Shown here: positions 27,405-35,147 of the stretch, piece after piece
Layout of the letters: each line of letters starts with the position of its first letter
How positions within the stretch are numbered: position 1 is the stretch's first letter
Origin: Gammaproteobacteria bacterium
GTDB taxonomy: Bacteria; Pseudomonadota; Gammaproteobacteria; Xanthomonadales; Marinicellaceae
Direction of reading: 5' to 3'
NCBI GenBank assembly: GCA_030430025.1
Contig: JAUIGR010000009.1
Coordinates: forward strand, 18,118-82,117
DNA: 64,000 nt
Made by a program: the position numbers and the translations under genes
Notes under the pieces: model-generated
Told to the model about the DNA's origin: nothing
The model's input: the letters and a program-made list of their open reading frames with translations, nothing else
The model's database searches: none

Positions 27405-28783
27405 CTCTTAATACTCCAGCGGGTACCATCCGTTGAATCTTCCAATATCACTCCCAGGGTGTCCAATTGGTCACGAATTTCATCAGATTTTGTCCAGTCT
27501 TTGTTGTCACGAGCATCTTTACGTTCAGCAATTAACCGCTCAACTTGTGTTCTTAAGTCTTGATCAATCTGCTGATCTTTAGTAAACCAGTCATCAACCG
27601 GCGTTTGTAGTACTCCCAATAATTTGGCGCTATTCATAAGCCTGCTTTTGGCTTGTTGCTTGGCTTGATTGGTTTGAGCGTTAGCTAACTTTTTAGCCAG
27701 TATATTAATCCGAGCAAAAGCCATGGGGGTATTCAAATCATCTTCCAGTGCAGTAAGCAACTCGTTATCAATGGTTGCATGTGTGTCAACTTCAATATCT
27801 TCATTATCTCGCAGTGTATGGTATATCCTGTCCAATGTCTTCGTTACTTGTGCTAGTGAATCTTCAGAAAAATCGACTGATTGTCGATAATGAGCACCGA
27901 GTAGTAACCAGCGTACTACTTCTCCACCATGTGCAGCAATAACATCACGGATCAGTGCAATATTTCCCAGTGACTTGGACATTTTCTGTGAACTCATGGT
28001 GATGAAACCATTGTGAACCCAATAATTGGCAAAGTTTCTGGTTTTATTGGCACAACAACTCTGTGCTATTTCATTTTCATGATGAGGAAATATGAGGTCT
28101 TTGCCTCCACAATGAATATCTATGGTTTGGCCCAAGTGTTTGGCTGCCATGGCTGAACATTCAATATGCCAACCCGGTCGTCCGCGTCCCCAGGGACTGT
28201 TCCAGCCTGGCAAGCTTTCATCAGATGGCTTCCATAATACAAAATCTCCCGGATGTTTTTTATAGTCAGCTACCTCAATACGTGCACCTGCTTGCATTTC
28301 TTCCAGGTTACGTTTGGATAAACAGCCATAATCGAGATAAGAGGTGACATCGAACAATACATGTCCATCGGCCTCATAGGCATGTCCCTGTTCAATTAAG
28401 ATTTTGATCATGCTGATCATCTCATCGAGATGGTGTGTAGCGTAGGGTTCAATGTCAGGCATTCGAACACCCAAAGCCTTTAGGTCCTCATTGTAGGCTT
28501 TGGCGTATTTTGTTGATATGGTTTTGATTGAGTGTCCCGTTTTTTGTGATATGTTATTGATTTTGTCGTCAATGTCTGTGATGTTGCGTGCAAATACAAC
28601 ATGGGGGTAATGTGATCTCAATAATCTATTAAGGACGTCAAAAACCACTGCTGGTCGGGCGTTGCCGATATGAGCGTAGCCATACACCGTGGGGCCACAG
28701 AGGTACATCGTTACGCGATTTTCATCGATGGGTTTGAATAATTCTTTTTGTCCTGTTAGCGTGTTATATAAATATAGACTCAT
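27401..28783 (-). CDS. cysS: Cysteinyl-tRNA synthetase
   Basis: Class I synthetase charging tRNA-Cys. 460 residues, normal. The HIGH-type motif CGPTVYGYAHIGNARP is near residue 29, zinc ligands include the Cys there and CSAMAAKHLG/HHENEIAQS, and KMSKSLGNI is the KMSKS loop. The alpha-helical anticodon region follows. Divergent from the chorismatase gene across 157 nt. Confidence 0.97.
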   Translation of the reverse strand: MSLYLYNTLTGQKELFKPIDENRVTMYLCGPTVYGYAHIGNARPAVVFDVLNRLLRSHYPHVVFARNITDIDDKINNISQKTGHSIKTISTKYAKAYNEDLKALGVRMPDIEPYATHHLDEMISMIKILIEQGHAYEADGHVLFDVTSYLDYGCLSKRNLEEMQAGARIEVADYKKHPGDFVLWKPSDESLPGWNSPWGRGRPGWHIECSAMAAKHLGQTIDIHCGGKDLIFPHHENEIAQSCCANKTRNFANYWVHNGFITMSSQKMSKSLGNIALIRDVIAAHGGEVVRWLLLGAHYRQSVDFSEDSLAQVTKTLDRIYHTLRDNEDIEVDTHATIDNELLTALEDDLNTPMAFARINILAKKLANAQTNQAKQQAKSRLMNSAKLLGVLQTPVDDWFTKDQQIDQDLRTQVERLIAERKDARDNKDWTKSDEIRDQLDTLGVILEDSTDGTRWSIKR

Positions 28784-28940
28784 GTTTTTTGTCTTTGATT
28801 GACAGTAAACTGCTTATTCTAAGGAATTGTGAGCTCAGCTTAAACTGCTTTGTGCCTTGTTTTGATAAATTGAATTTAGGATAATGGCGCCTCTTTGAAA
28901 TGTGAAAGCTTCATTTTCTACTAGTTAATGTTGATACATA

Positions 28941-29837
28941 ATGGTTATTAATCCCAGTAAGCAGCAAACCCATAATCTTATGTCATTTGCATTTAGCTCG
29001 TTTGCAGATGATGTTACATCTTTGATTATTCCGCTTGAAGTATTGGCCTCATCAACACACTATCAAGAGCATTGGGGCGCGACTCAGAGTGTAGCGTTTG
29101 AACAACATCCTTGGGGTCGCCAATGGCGGTCTGCAACTGAATTGGTATTGGCCTTTGAGCCTGATGTCAGTGACATTATGAGCATGACAGAGTTTGTTTA
29201 TCAACGAGCATTATCACAGGCCACCAATTTTGGTTATTTGAATTTGATCCGTACTTGGAATTATTTTCCTAGGATCAATGATAATGAAGAGGGGTTGGAA
29301 CGTTACCAACGTTTTTGTGTGGCGCGTCAGATGGTGCTTAACCAATTCCCTGTTTTTGAAAAACAAAATCCAGCCGCGACAGCCATTGGTAGTATGAGTG
29401 ATGGTGTTTCTTTTGTATTCTTTTTTGCTCATACTTCTGGTTGTTGTATAGAAAATAACAGGCAAATTCCCGCTTGGCAGTATCCAGAACAATACGCACC
29501 CAAGCAACCACGGTTCGCTCGTGCAATGATGTATCAGGGCTTGTTGATGTGCTCGGGCACGGCCAGTGTGGTTGGTCATGAGACTCAACATGAAGGCGAT
29601 TTTGAAGCCCAGTTTCATGAAACTCTAAAAAACATCAAGCAATTATTGTTGGAGGCTGGTCAGCCAACCTCATTAAGCCATGGTTTATTTCGGTTTTATA
29701 TTCGTGATGTTGTTTTTATCGAAATATTAGAAGTGTTAGTTAAAAGTACGACCATAGAACATTATGTGATACTTTTAGGTTCTGTTTGTCGCACAAGCTT
29801 GTTGCTTGAATGTGAAGCGGTATTTCAAATAGAGTAA
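28941..29837 (+). CDS. Chorismatase of the FkbO/Hyg5/XanB2 family
   Basis: Cytosolic enzyme cleaving chorismate to a dihydroxy- or hydroxybenzoate; in Xanthomonas the XanB2 member supplies 3- and 4-hydroxybenzoate for xanthomonadin pigment and ubiquinone. 298 residues: the first part is RidA/YjgF-like, then IRTWNYFPRIN, RYQRFCVARQMVL and AATAIG. The C-terminal half closes with SGTASVVGHETQHEGDFEAQ, the active-site region of the family. The family assignment rests on these motifs. Whether the product is 3-HBA, 4-HBA or 3,4-dihydroxy acid cannot be read directly. A Clp-like regulator gene follows 70 nt downstream. Confidence 0.85.
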   Translation: MVINPSKQQTHNLMSFAFSSFADDVTSLIIPLEVLASSTHYQEHWGATQSVAFEQHPWGRQWRSATELVLAFEPDVSDIMSMTEFVYQRALSQATNFGYLNLIRTWNYFPRINDNEEGLERYQRFCVARQMVLNQFPVFEKQNPAATAIGSMSDGVSFVFFFAHTSGCCIENNRQIPAWQYPEQYAPKQPRFARAMMYQGLLMCSGTASVVGHETQHEGDFEAQFHETLKNIKQLLLEAGQPTSLSHGLFRFYIRDVVFIEILEVLVKSTTIEHYVILLGSVCRTSLLLECEAVFQIE

Positions 29838-29907
29838 TTTAAAGGTACAATGGGTTATCGTGTTAAGGATTTGAGGCGTCACTCACTTGGTTTGAAAAGG
29901 AGGAAAT

Positions 29908-30639
29908 ATGACGAAGAAAAAAATTGAAAGTGCAGTTTTTGATGAATTGTATTTACAAGAGCGATTTCAGAATATTAATTTTTTTAAGCTTGATGTGGCG
30001 GCGCTCAATAGATTTCTGAGTTTTTGTCATTTACGTAAGTTTCCGACAAAAACCACTGTAATCAGACCTGGTGATTTAGCCAATACTTTGTACTACATTG
30101 TTGAAGGGTCGGTAACTATTTCTTATGAAAATGAAGAAGGAAAAGAACTGATTTTGACCTATTTGAATAAGGGTGACTTCATTGGGGAAATGGGCTTGTT
30201 TATGAAAACTGAGCGGCGTGAAGTTTTGGTTCGTACACGAGCTAAGACTCAAGTTGCCGAGATTGGCTATGTTCGTTTGGGTCAACTACTTGAAAACGAG
30301 CTCAAAGAAGATGGTTTACATTTGCTTTACGCGATTGGTACACAACTGACTCATCGTTTGTTACAAACTTCGAGAAAAGTTCATCGATTGGCCTTTCTGG
30401 ATGTCACGGGACGTATTGCCCGTACGCTAATTGATTTATGTCAGGAGCCTAGTGCTTTATCTCATCCAGAAGGTACTCAGATCAAAATTTCTCGTCAAGA
30501 AATTTCTCGTATCGTTGGTTGTTCGAGAGAAATGGCCGGACGGGTATTAAAAGACCTAGAAGACCAAGGAAATTTGACGGTCAAAGGACACACCATCGTG
30601 GTCCTTCACGATCGTTCTGATGAACCGACAATCGATTAG
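29908..30639 (+). CDS. CRP/FNR-family regulator, Clp-like
   Basis: Global transcription factor of 243 residues. Cyclic-nucleotide domain ~25-140 (GEMGLF at 93-98), dimer helix ~130-160, winged HTH ~165-230 with recognition segment SRQEISRIVGCSREMAGRVLK, nearly the E. coli CRP reading head, so it should recognise TGTGA-type sites. The phosphate-cassette segment reads ERREVLVRT: at the position of CRP Arg82-Ser83 it has Arg-Glu, as in Xanthomonas Clp, which responds to c-di-GMP rather than cAMP. A strong SD (GGAGG) precedes the ATG. Ligand choice is inference. Confidence 0.9.
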   Translation: MTKKKIESAVFDELYLQERFQNINFFKLDVAALNRFLSFCHLRKFPTKTTVIRPGDLANTLYYIVEGSVTISYENEEGKELILTYLNKGDFIGEMGLFMKTERREVLVRTRAKTQVAEIGYVRLGQLLENELKEDGLHLLYAIGTQLTHRLLQTSRKVHRLAFLDVTGRIARTLIDLCQEPSALSHPEGTQIKISRQEISRIVGCSREMAGRVLKDLEDQGNLTVKGHTIVVLHDRSDEPTID

Positions 30640-30657
30640 TGGTCTGATGTTGATTGG

Positions 30658-31470
30658 TTAAGTTTTGTTAAAACACCAGTGCCAGGGTTCATAGATAATT
30701 CCGTGATGATTGTTTTTAGGATATGACAGTGAGAAACCATAGTTTTTCGCATGTTTCACCAGCCATTTAAAAGCCGAACTTTGATCAAAGTCTATTTCAA
30801 GTACTGTGCTATCAGTTGATGTCAAGTCAATGGCACACCCCGTATGATGTTCTGAGTGACCTGGGGCGGTGTTGATCTTCAGTATGTTATCCAGTGATTG
30901 ACCTTTTTTAAGCTTATTTTTAATTAAGGTGCTTTGATATTTCGGACTGCGATAGGCTGAAACTACCAGTAATTTAATGTCGTTTTGGGTGGCGGCTTGT
31001 TGCATTTGATGCCAAGCTTTGGCTGCTTCTGGATGCATACGGGCGGGCCGATTGTAATAATCAAGGCCAATGTCAACCAGGCGACATGCCGATGGATGAT
31101 AAGGTGTTTTCAGTGTTTGCGTTTCTATCCCGAGTTGAGTATTCAATGTTTGGTATTGTGGTAGAGGGGTGGTGCCATTCCATAGCATGTCATCCAAGTT
31201 ATCTTCAAATCCGAGTTGTTTAAGAAAAACATAGCTGTGTTGATCAACTGGATTGGTGGAGGTGATTTGTTGTTGTCGATGAGCTTTTAACCATATAGAA
31301 GCAGCTTCTGTAGCTACACCCAGTCTCTGGGCTTCTGGAATCAGGTTAATAGTCAATTGACCATGTAAAAATCCAATTTGACCTAAAGTTTCACCAGATT
31401 TTTCTGTTATTGTCCACAGTTCGGCCGATTGTGCAATCAGATTCAGCCGCTCACTACTTAATTGACTCAT
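30658..31470 (-). CDS. Fusion: GNAT acetyltransferase-like N-terminus and VanY-type D-Ala-D-Ala carboxypeptidase
   Basis: 270 residues without signal peptide. Residues ~1-95 resemble the second half of a GNAT fold (LIPEAQRLGVATEAASIWL, the CoA-loop region, then SYVFLKQLGFE). Residues ~105-268 are a VanY/LdcB peptidase: SAYRSPKYQ, SEHHTGCAIDL (zinc His and Asp), and EPWHW (catalytic Glu/zinc His). All catalytic VanY residues appear present; the GNAT half lacks its N-terminal strands. Being cytosolic, it may act on recycled muropeptides rather than on the wall. It starts 4 nt inside the GFA gene. Confidence 0.8.
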   Translation of the reverse strand: MSQLSSERLNLIAQSAELWTITEKSGETLGQIGFLHGQLTINLIPEAQRLGVATEAASIWLKAHRQQQITSTNPVDQHSYVFLKQLGFEDNLDDMLWNGTTPLPQYQTLNTQLGIETQTLKTPYHPSACRLVDIGLDYYNRPARMHPEAAKAWHQMQQAATQNDIKLLVVSAYRSPKYQSTLIKNKLKKGQSLDNILKINTAPGHSEHHTGCAIDLTSTDSTVLEIDFDQSSAFKWLVKHAKNYGFSLSYPKNNHHGIIYEPWHWCFNKT

Positions 31471-31871
31471 GGTTGATCCATTTCGGCTTGCGCTTGTTCC
31501 CAGTTTTGACCATCGAATGTTTTAATGACAGCCATATTAAAATCGAAATTCTTGAGACAGTGTGCATTGATGCTCCAGCTTTTTGGATGTGAGCGTGGTT
31601 GGTAGAACGATTTAACTCCACATACTGAGCAAAATAAATGATTAGCCTGTGCAGTATTGAATTGATAGCTGGTTAATTGATCTAAACCTTGTTGCAATTG
31701 AAAATCTTGATGTGGCACAAAAAGGTGTATGAAACCTGTCATACTACAGATTGAACAATTACATTGTAATAAAGGTTGAGTGATATCAACCAGAGCCTCA
31801 AATTGGATGGCACCGCAATGACAGCCGCCATGTAAAAGTTTCTTTACTTGATTTTTTGAGTTCTCAGTCAT
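31467..31871 (-). CDS. GFA/CENP-V-family zinc protein
   Basis: 134 residues of the glutathione-dependent formaldehyde-activating fold. Zinc ligands are in GGCHCGAIQF, LQCNCSICSMTG and FCSVCGVKSF. Related proteins bind S-hydroxymethylglutathione weakly; most members have no known activity. Overlaps the GNAT-VanY gene by 4 nt and is transcribed first. Confidence 0.9.
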   Translation of the reverse strand: MTENSKNQVKKLLHGGCHCGAIQFEALVDITQPLLQCNCSICSMTGFIHLFVPHQDFQLQQGLDQLTSYQFNTAQANHLFCSVCGVKSFYQPRSHPKSWSINAHCLKNFDFNMAVIKTFDGQNWEQAQAEMDQP

Positions 31872-31929
31872 ATATCATGCTCCAATGTGGGATAATACCG
31901 CGATTTTAATCTTTGATACAGGATAAAAC

Positions 31930-32262
31930 ATGAACTTTTTCATCTCTGATGCAGCAGCACAGTCAGGTGCTCAACAACAAGGTGACCCAATGGTTACATT
32001 GCTATTTATGGTGGGGATATTTGCTGTGATGTATTTTTTGATGATTCGTCCTCAACAAAAGCGAATGAAAGCACATCAAGAAATGGTTAATACATTAGCC
32101 GTAGGGGATGAGGTCATTTCCAATGGCGGTACTTTAGGTAAGGTCACCCTTGTTGATGAAACTTTCATTAAAATGGAAATCTCAGAAGGCCTCGAAATCC
32201 ATGTGCAGCGGAGTGCTGTGGCTAAGGTATTGCCCAAAGGTACTATTAAATCATTGAAATAG
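31930..32262 (+). CDS. yajC: YajC, accessory subunit of the SecDF-YajC complex
   Basis: Small inner-membrane protein of 110 residues. One helix around 22-42 (MVTLLFMVGIFAVMYFLMIRPQQK), then a soluble domain with GDEVISNGGTLGKV. Opens the yajC-secD-secF operon; the usual upstream tgt/queA genes are absent here. Confidence 0.96.
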   Translation: MNFFISDAAAQSGAQQQGDPMVTLLFMVGIFAVMYFLMIRPQQKRMKAHQEMVNTLAVGDEVISNGGTLGKVTLVDETFIKMEISEGLEIHVQRSAVAKVLPKGTIKSLK

Positions 32263-32272
32263 AGAGAAATTC

Positions 32273-34120
32273 ATGAATCGTTATCCAGTGTGGAAGTATG
32301 TACTGATATTGGTTGTTATTGCTGTTGGTACTTTGTATGCACTACCTAATATTTATGGTCAAAGTCCTGTAGTACAAATCACTGCTGACAAAGGGGCTGC
32401 TATAGATGAAGCACAGTTTGTCCAGTTTGAAGATGCTTTGAAAACTGCCGGTGTAGCTTATGACAGTATTCAAAAAGATGGCGATTCTGCGGTAATTAAG
32501 TTTACTGATCTCGATAGCCAGCGTGTTGGTCAGGATGTCTTAAAAGAATCTGTGAAAGGTTTCAGGACTGCCATGAATCTGAAGCCCAATGTGCCTAATT
32601 GGCTCGAAGGTTTGGGCGGTTCAGCGATGAATTTAGGCTTGGATTTGCGTGGTGGTGTTCATTTCTTACTTGAAGTTGATATGCAAGAAGCGGCTGAGAA
32701 CAAACAAAAACAGCTGCGTTCTGATGCCACAGCTTTGTTATTCAAAGAAAAGATTCCCAAAAAAACCATACGTTGGATTGGTAATGAGTTGCAAATAACC
32801 TTTAAATCTTCTGATTTGGTAGAGAAGGCTTATGATAAGTTGCGACAAGAATTGGTTGAACTGACATTTCGTTTTGAAACTGGATCTGAAAATATCGTTA
32901 TTGGTGCTTTGACAGAAAGTGTATTGAAGGATATTAAGGATAAAGCGATTGAGCAAAATTTGACTACCTTGCGTTCTCGTGTCAATGAGATTGGTGTTGC
33001 TGAGCCTATTGTTCAACGTCAGGGTATGGACCGCATCGTGGTGCAGCTGCCGGGCATTCAAGACACCACGGAAGCCAAACACATTCTGGATGCTACTGCA
33101 ACCTTGGAGTACCGTGCTACAGATATGGAAAACAACGCACAACAAGCTGCTAATTCTGGTCGTACACCGATAGGTTCTACTTTGTATTATGACCGTGACG
33201 GTCGCCCTGTCTTAGTTAAAGACCGCATTATTGCTACTGGCAATCAATTGATAGATGCCCAACAGACATTCGATCCACAAAATGGCCGGCCAGCTGTCAG
33301 TGTGAAGCTGAATAGCATTGGTGCGTCAAGAATGCTTGATTTTACAAAAAACAATGTTGGCAAGTTGATGGCGGTGGTTTTTAAAGAGCGTGTCCCCTTA
33401 GGTAAAGATGAAAATGGTGTGATGCGTTACCGTGATAAGGCGGAAGTGATTTCAAATGCAACCATCAATGGTGTGTTTTCGAACTCTTTCCTAACGACTG
33501 GATTAGATTCAGTACAAGAAGCCACTCAGTTAGCATTGTTGTTGCGTGCAGGTGCACTGGCTGCACCCGTACAGATCGTTGAAGAGCGAACTATTGGTCC
33601 TTCTTTAGGTCAAGATAACATTGATAAAGGTGTGTTATCTGTACAAATAGGTTTGGCGCTGGTACTGGTGTTTATGTTGATTTATTACCGAATGTTCGGT
33701 GTGATTGCTAATGTCGCTTTGACAGTTAATATTGTATTGATGTTGGCAGTATTATCACTCTTTGGTGCGACGCTGACATTACCTGGCATTGCGGGTATTG
33801 TTTTGACTGTTGGTATGGCTGTTGACGCCAATGTATTGATTTTTGAGCGGATTAAGGAAGAGTTACGTGATGGCAATACTGTTCAGGGCAGTATTAAGTC
33901 TGGTTATGGTAAAGCCTTTTCTACCATCGCTGATGCCAATGTGACTACATTTATTGCAGCTGTTGTATTGTTTGCTTTTGGTACTGGGCCAATTAAAGGT
34001 TTTGCGGTGACTTTAAGTGTCGGTATAGTGACTTCAATGTTTACAGCCATTATGGTATCAAGAGCCTTGGTGAATTTAATTTATGGTCGCAAGAAAAAAT
34101 TGCAATCAGTAGCGATATAA
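32273..34120 (+). CDS. secD: SecD, protein-export RND-type subunit
   Basis: Uses the proton motive force to complete translocation of secreted proteins. 615 residues: N-terminal helix, large periplasmic head (P1 domain) with the D1-type signature GLDLRGGVHFLLEVD near 120, and five more helices in the C-terminal third (DANVLIFERIKEELRDG is typical of the fourth). Ten nucleotides after yajC. Confidence 0.97.
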   Translation: MNRYPVWKYVLILVVIAVGTLYALPNIYGQSPVVQITADKGAAIDEAQFVQFEDALKTAGVAYDSIQKDGDSAVIKFTDLDSQRVGQDVLKESVKGFRTAMNLKPNVPNWLEGLGGSAMNLGLDLRGGVHFLLEVDMQEAAENKQKQLRSDATALLFKEKIPKKTIRWIGNELQITFKSSDLVEKAYDKLRQELVELTFRFETGSENIVIGALTESVLKDIKDKAIEQNLTTLRSRVNEIGVAEPIVQRQGMDRIVVQLPGIQDTTEAKHILDATATLEYRATDMENNAQQAANSGRTPIGSTLYYDRDGRPVLVKDRIIATGNQLIDAQQTFDPQNGRPAVSVKLNSIGASRMLDFTKNNVGKLMAVVFKERVPLGKDENGVMRYRDKAEVISNATINGVFSNSFLTTGLDSVQEATQLALLLRAGALAAPVQIVEERTIGPSLGQDNIDKGVLSVQIGLALVLVFMLIYYRMFGVIANVALTVNIVLMLAVLSLFGATLTLPGIAGIVLTVGMAVDANVLIFERIKEELRDGNTVQGSIKSGYGKAFSTIADANVTTFIAAVVLFAFGTGPIKGFAVTLSVGIVTSMFTAIMVSRALVNLIYGRKKKLQSVAI

Positions 34121-34130
34121 GGAGATTGGC

Positions 34131-35102
34131 ATGAGTTTTTTAGCTAATATTTCGTTTGACTTTATGGGTAAGCAGAAGATTGCCATGATGCTTTCTTCTT
34201 TGTTGATTGTTATTTCGCTCGGCTCTTTATTCACCAAAGGTTTGAATTTTGGCCTTGATTTTACAGGTGGGACTGTTGTGGTCGTTCACTTTGATAGCGA
34301 TGTTGTTGCATCTGAGATCAGAGATACCCTTGAGGATCAAGGTTTTTCTGATGCTGTAGTGAAGAACTTTGGCAGCAGCAAAGACATAGAGATCACTTTG
34401 CCTCCTATGGATAAATCAATCCCTGTGGAAGATGGTGTAACTACAAGTGAAGAGAGTGATGAAGCTAAATTAAGTAATGCCATTTTGTCTGTACTTCAAC
34501 AAGTTGATGATTCTGTCCGTATTAGCAAGGCCGACTATGTGGGTTCTCAGGTAGGAGATGAACTGGTTGAACAGGGTTCACTGGCCATGTTATATGCCAT
34601 CATTGGCATATTATTGTATGTGACTTTTCGGTTTGAATGGCGATTTTCATTAGGTGCAGTGACTGCTCTGGTTCACGATGTCATTATTACGGCAGGTGTC
34701 TTTTCAATTTTTCAGGTTGAATTTGATTTAACTGTATTGGCCGCTTTGTTGGCAGTCATTGGTTATTCGCTCAATGACACCATTGTTGTATTTGATCGTG
34801 TCCGTGAAAACTTTCGTGGCCTCAGGAAGAAAACAGCAAAAGAAGTGATGAATATTTCTATAGGGCAGACGCTATCCAGAACAGTCATCACTTCGCTGAC
34901 TACAGTACTGGTGTTAGTTGCACTTTATGTTTTTGGTGGAGCGATGATTCATTCTTTTGCATATGCGTTGCTTGTTGGTGTGGTTGTTGGTACATATTCT
35001 TCGATTTTTGTGGCTAGCACCATGACTTTGGCTCTGGGTATCAGCAGAGAAGATTTAATCCCTGTCGAGAAGGAAGGTGCTGACTTGAGCCATATTCCGT
35101 AA
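34131..35102 (+). CDS. secF: SecF, protein-export subunit
   Basis: Partner of SecD. 323 residues with six helices; N-terminal signature GLNFGLDFTGGTVV and the helix-4 motif GYSLNDTIVVFDRVREN. Ten nucleotides after secD. It converges on the usher-like gene with a 45-nt gap in which I see no strong terminator. Confidence 0.97.
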   Translation: MSFLANISFDFMGKQKIAMMLSSLLIVISLGSLFTKGLNFGLDFTGGTVVVVHFDSDVVASEIRDTLEDQGFSDAVVKNFGSSKDIEITLPPMDKSIPVEDGVTTSEESDEAKLSNAILSVLQQVDDSVRISKADYVGSQVGDELVEQGSLAMLYAIIGILLYVTFRFEWRFSLGAVTALVHDVIITAGVFSIFQVEFDLTVLAALLAVIGYSLNDTIVVFDRVRENFRGLRKKTAKEVMNISIGQTLSRTVITSLTTVLVLVALYVFGGAMIHSFAYALLVGVVVGTYSSIFVASTMTLALGISREDLIPVEKEGADLSHIP

Positions 35103-35147
35103 ATCATGTAAACATATTGTGCGGCAATTAAAATTAAAGTCTCTGAT

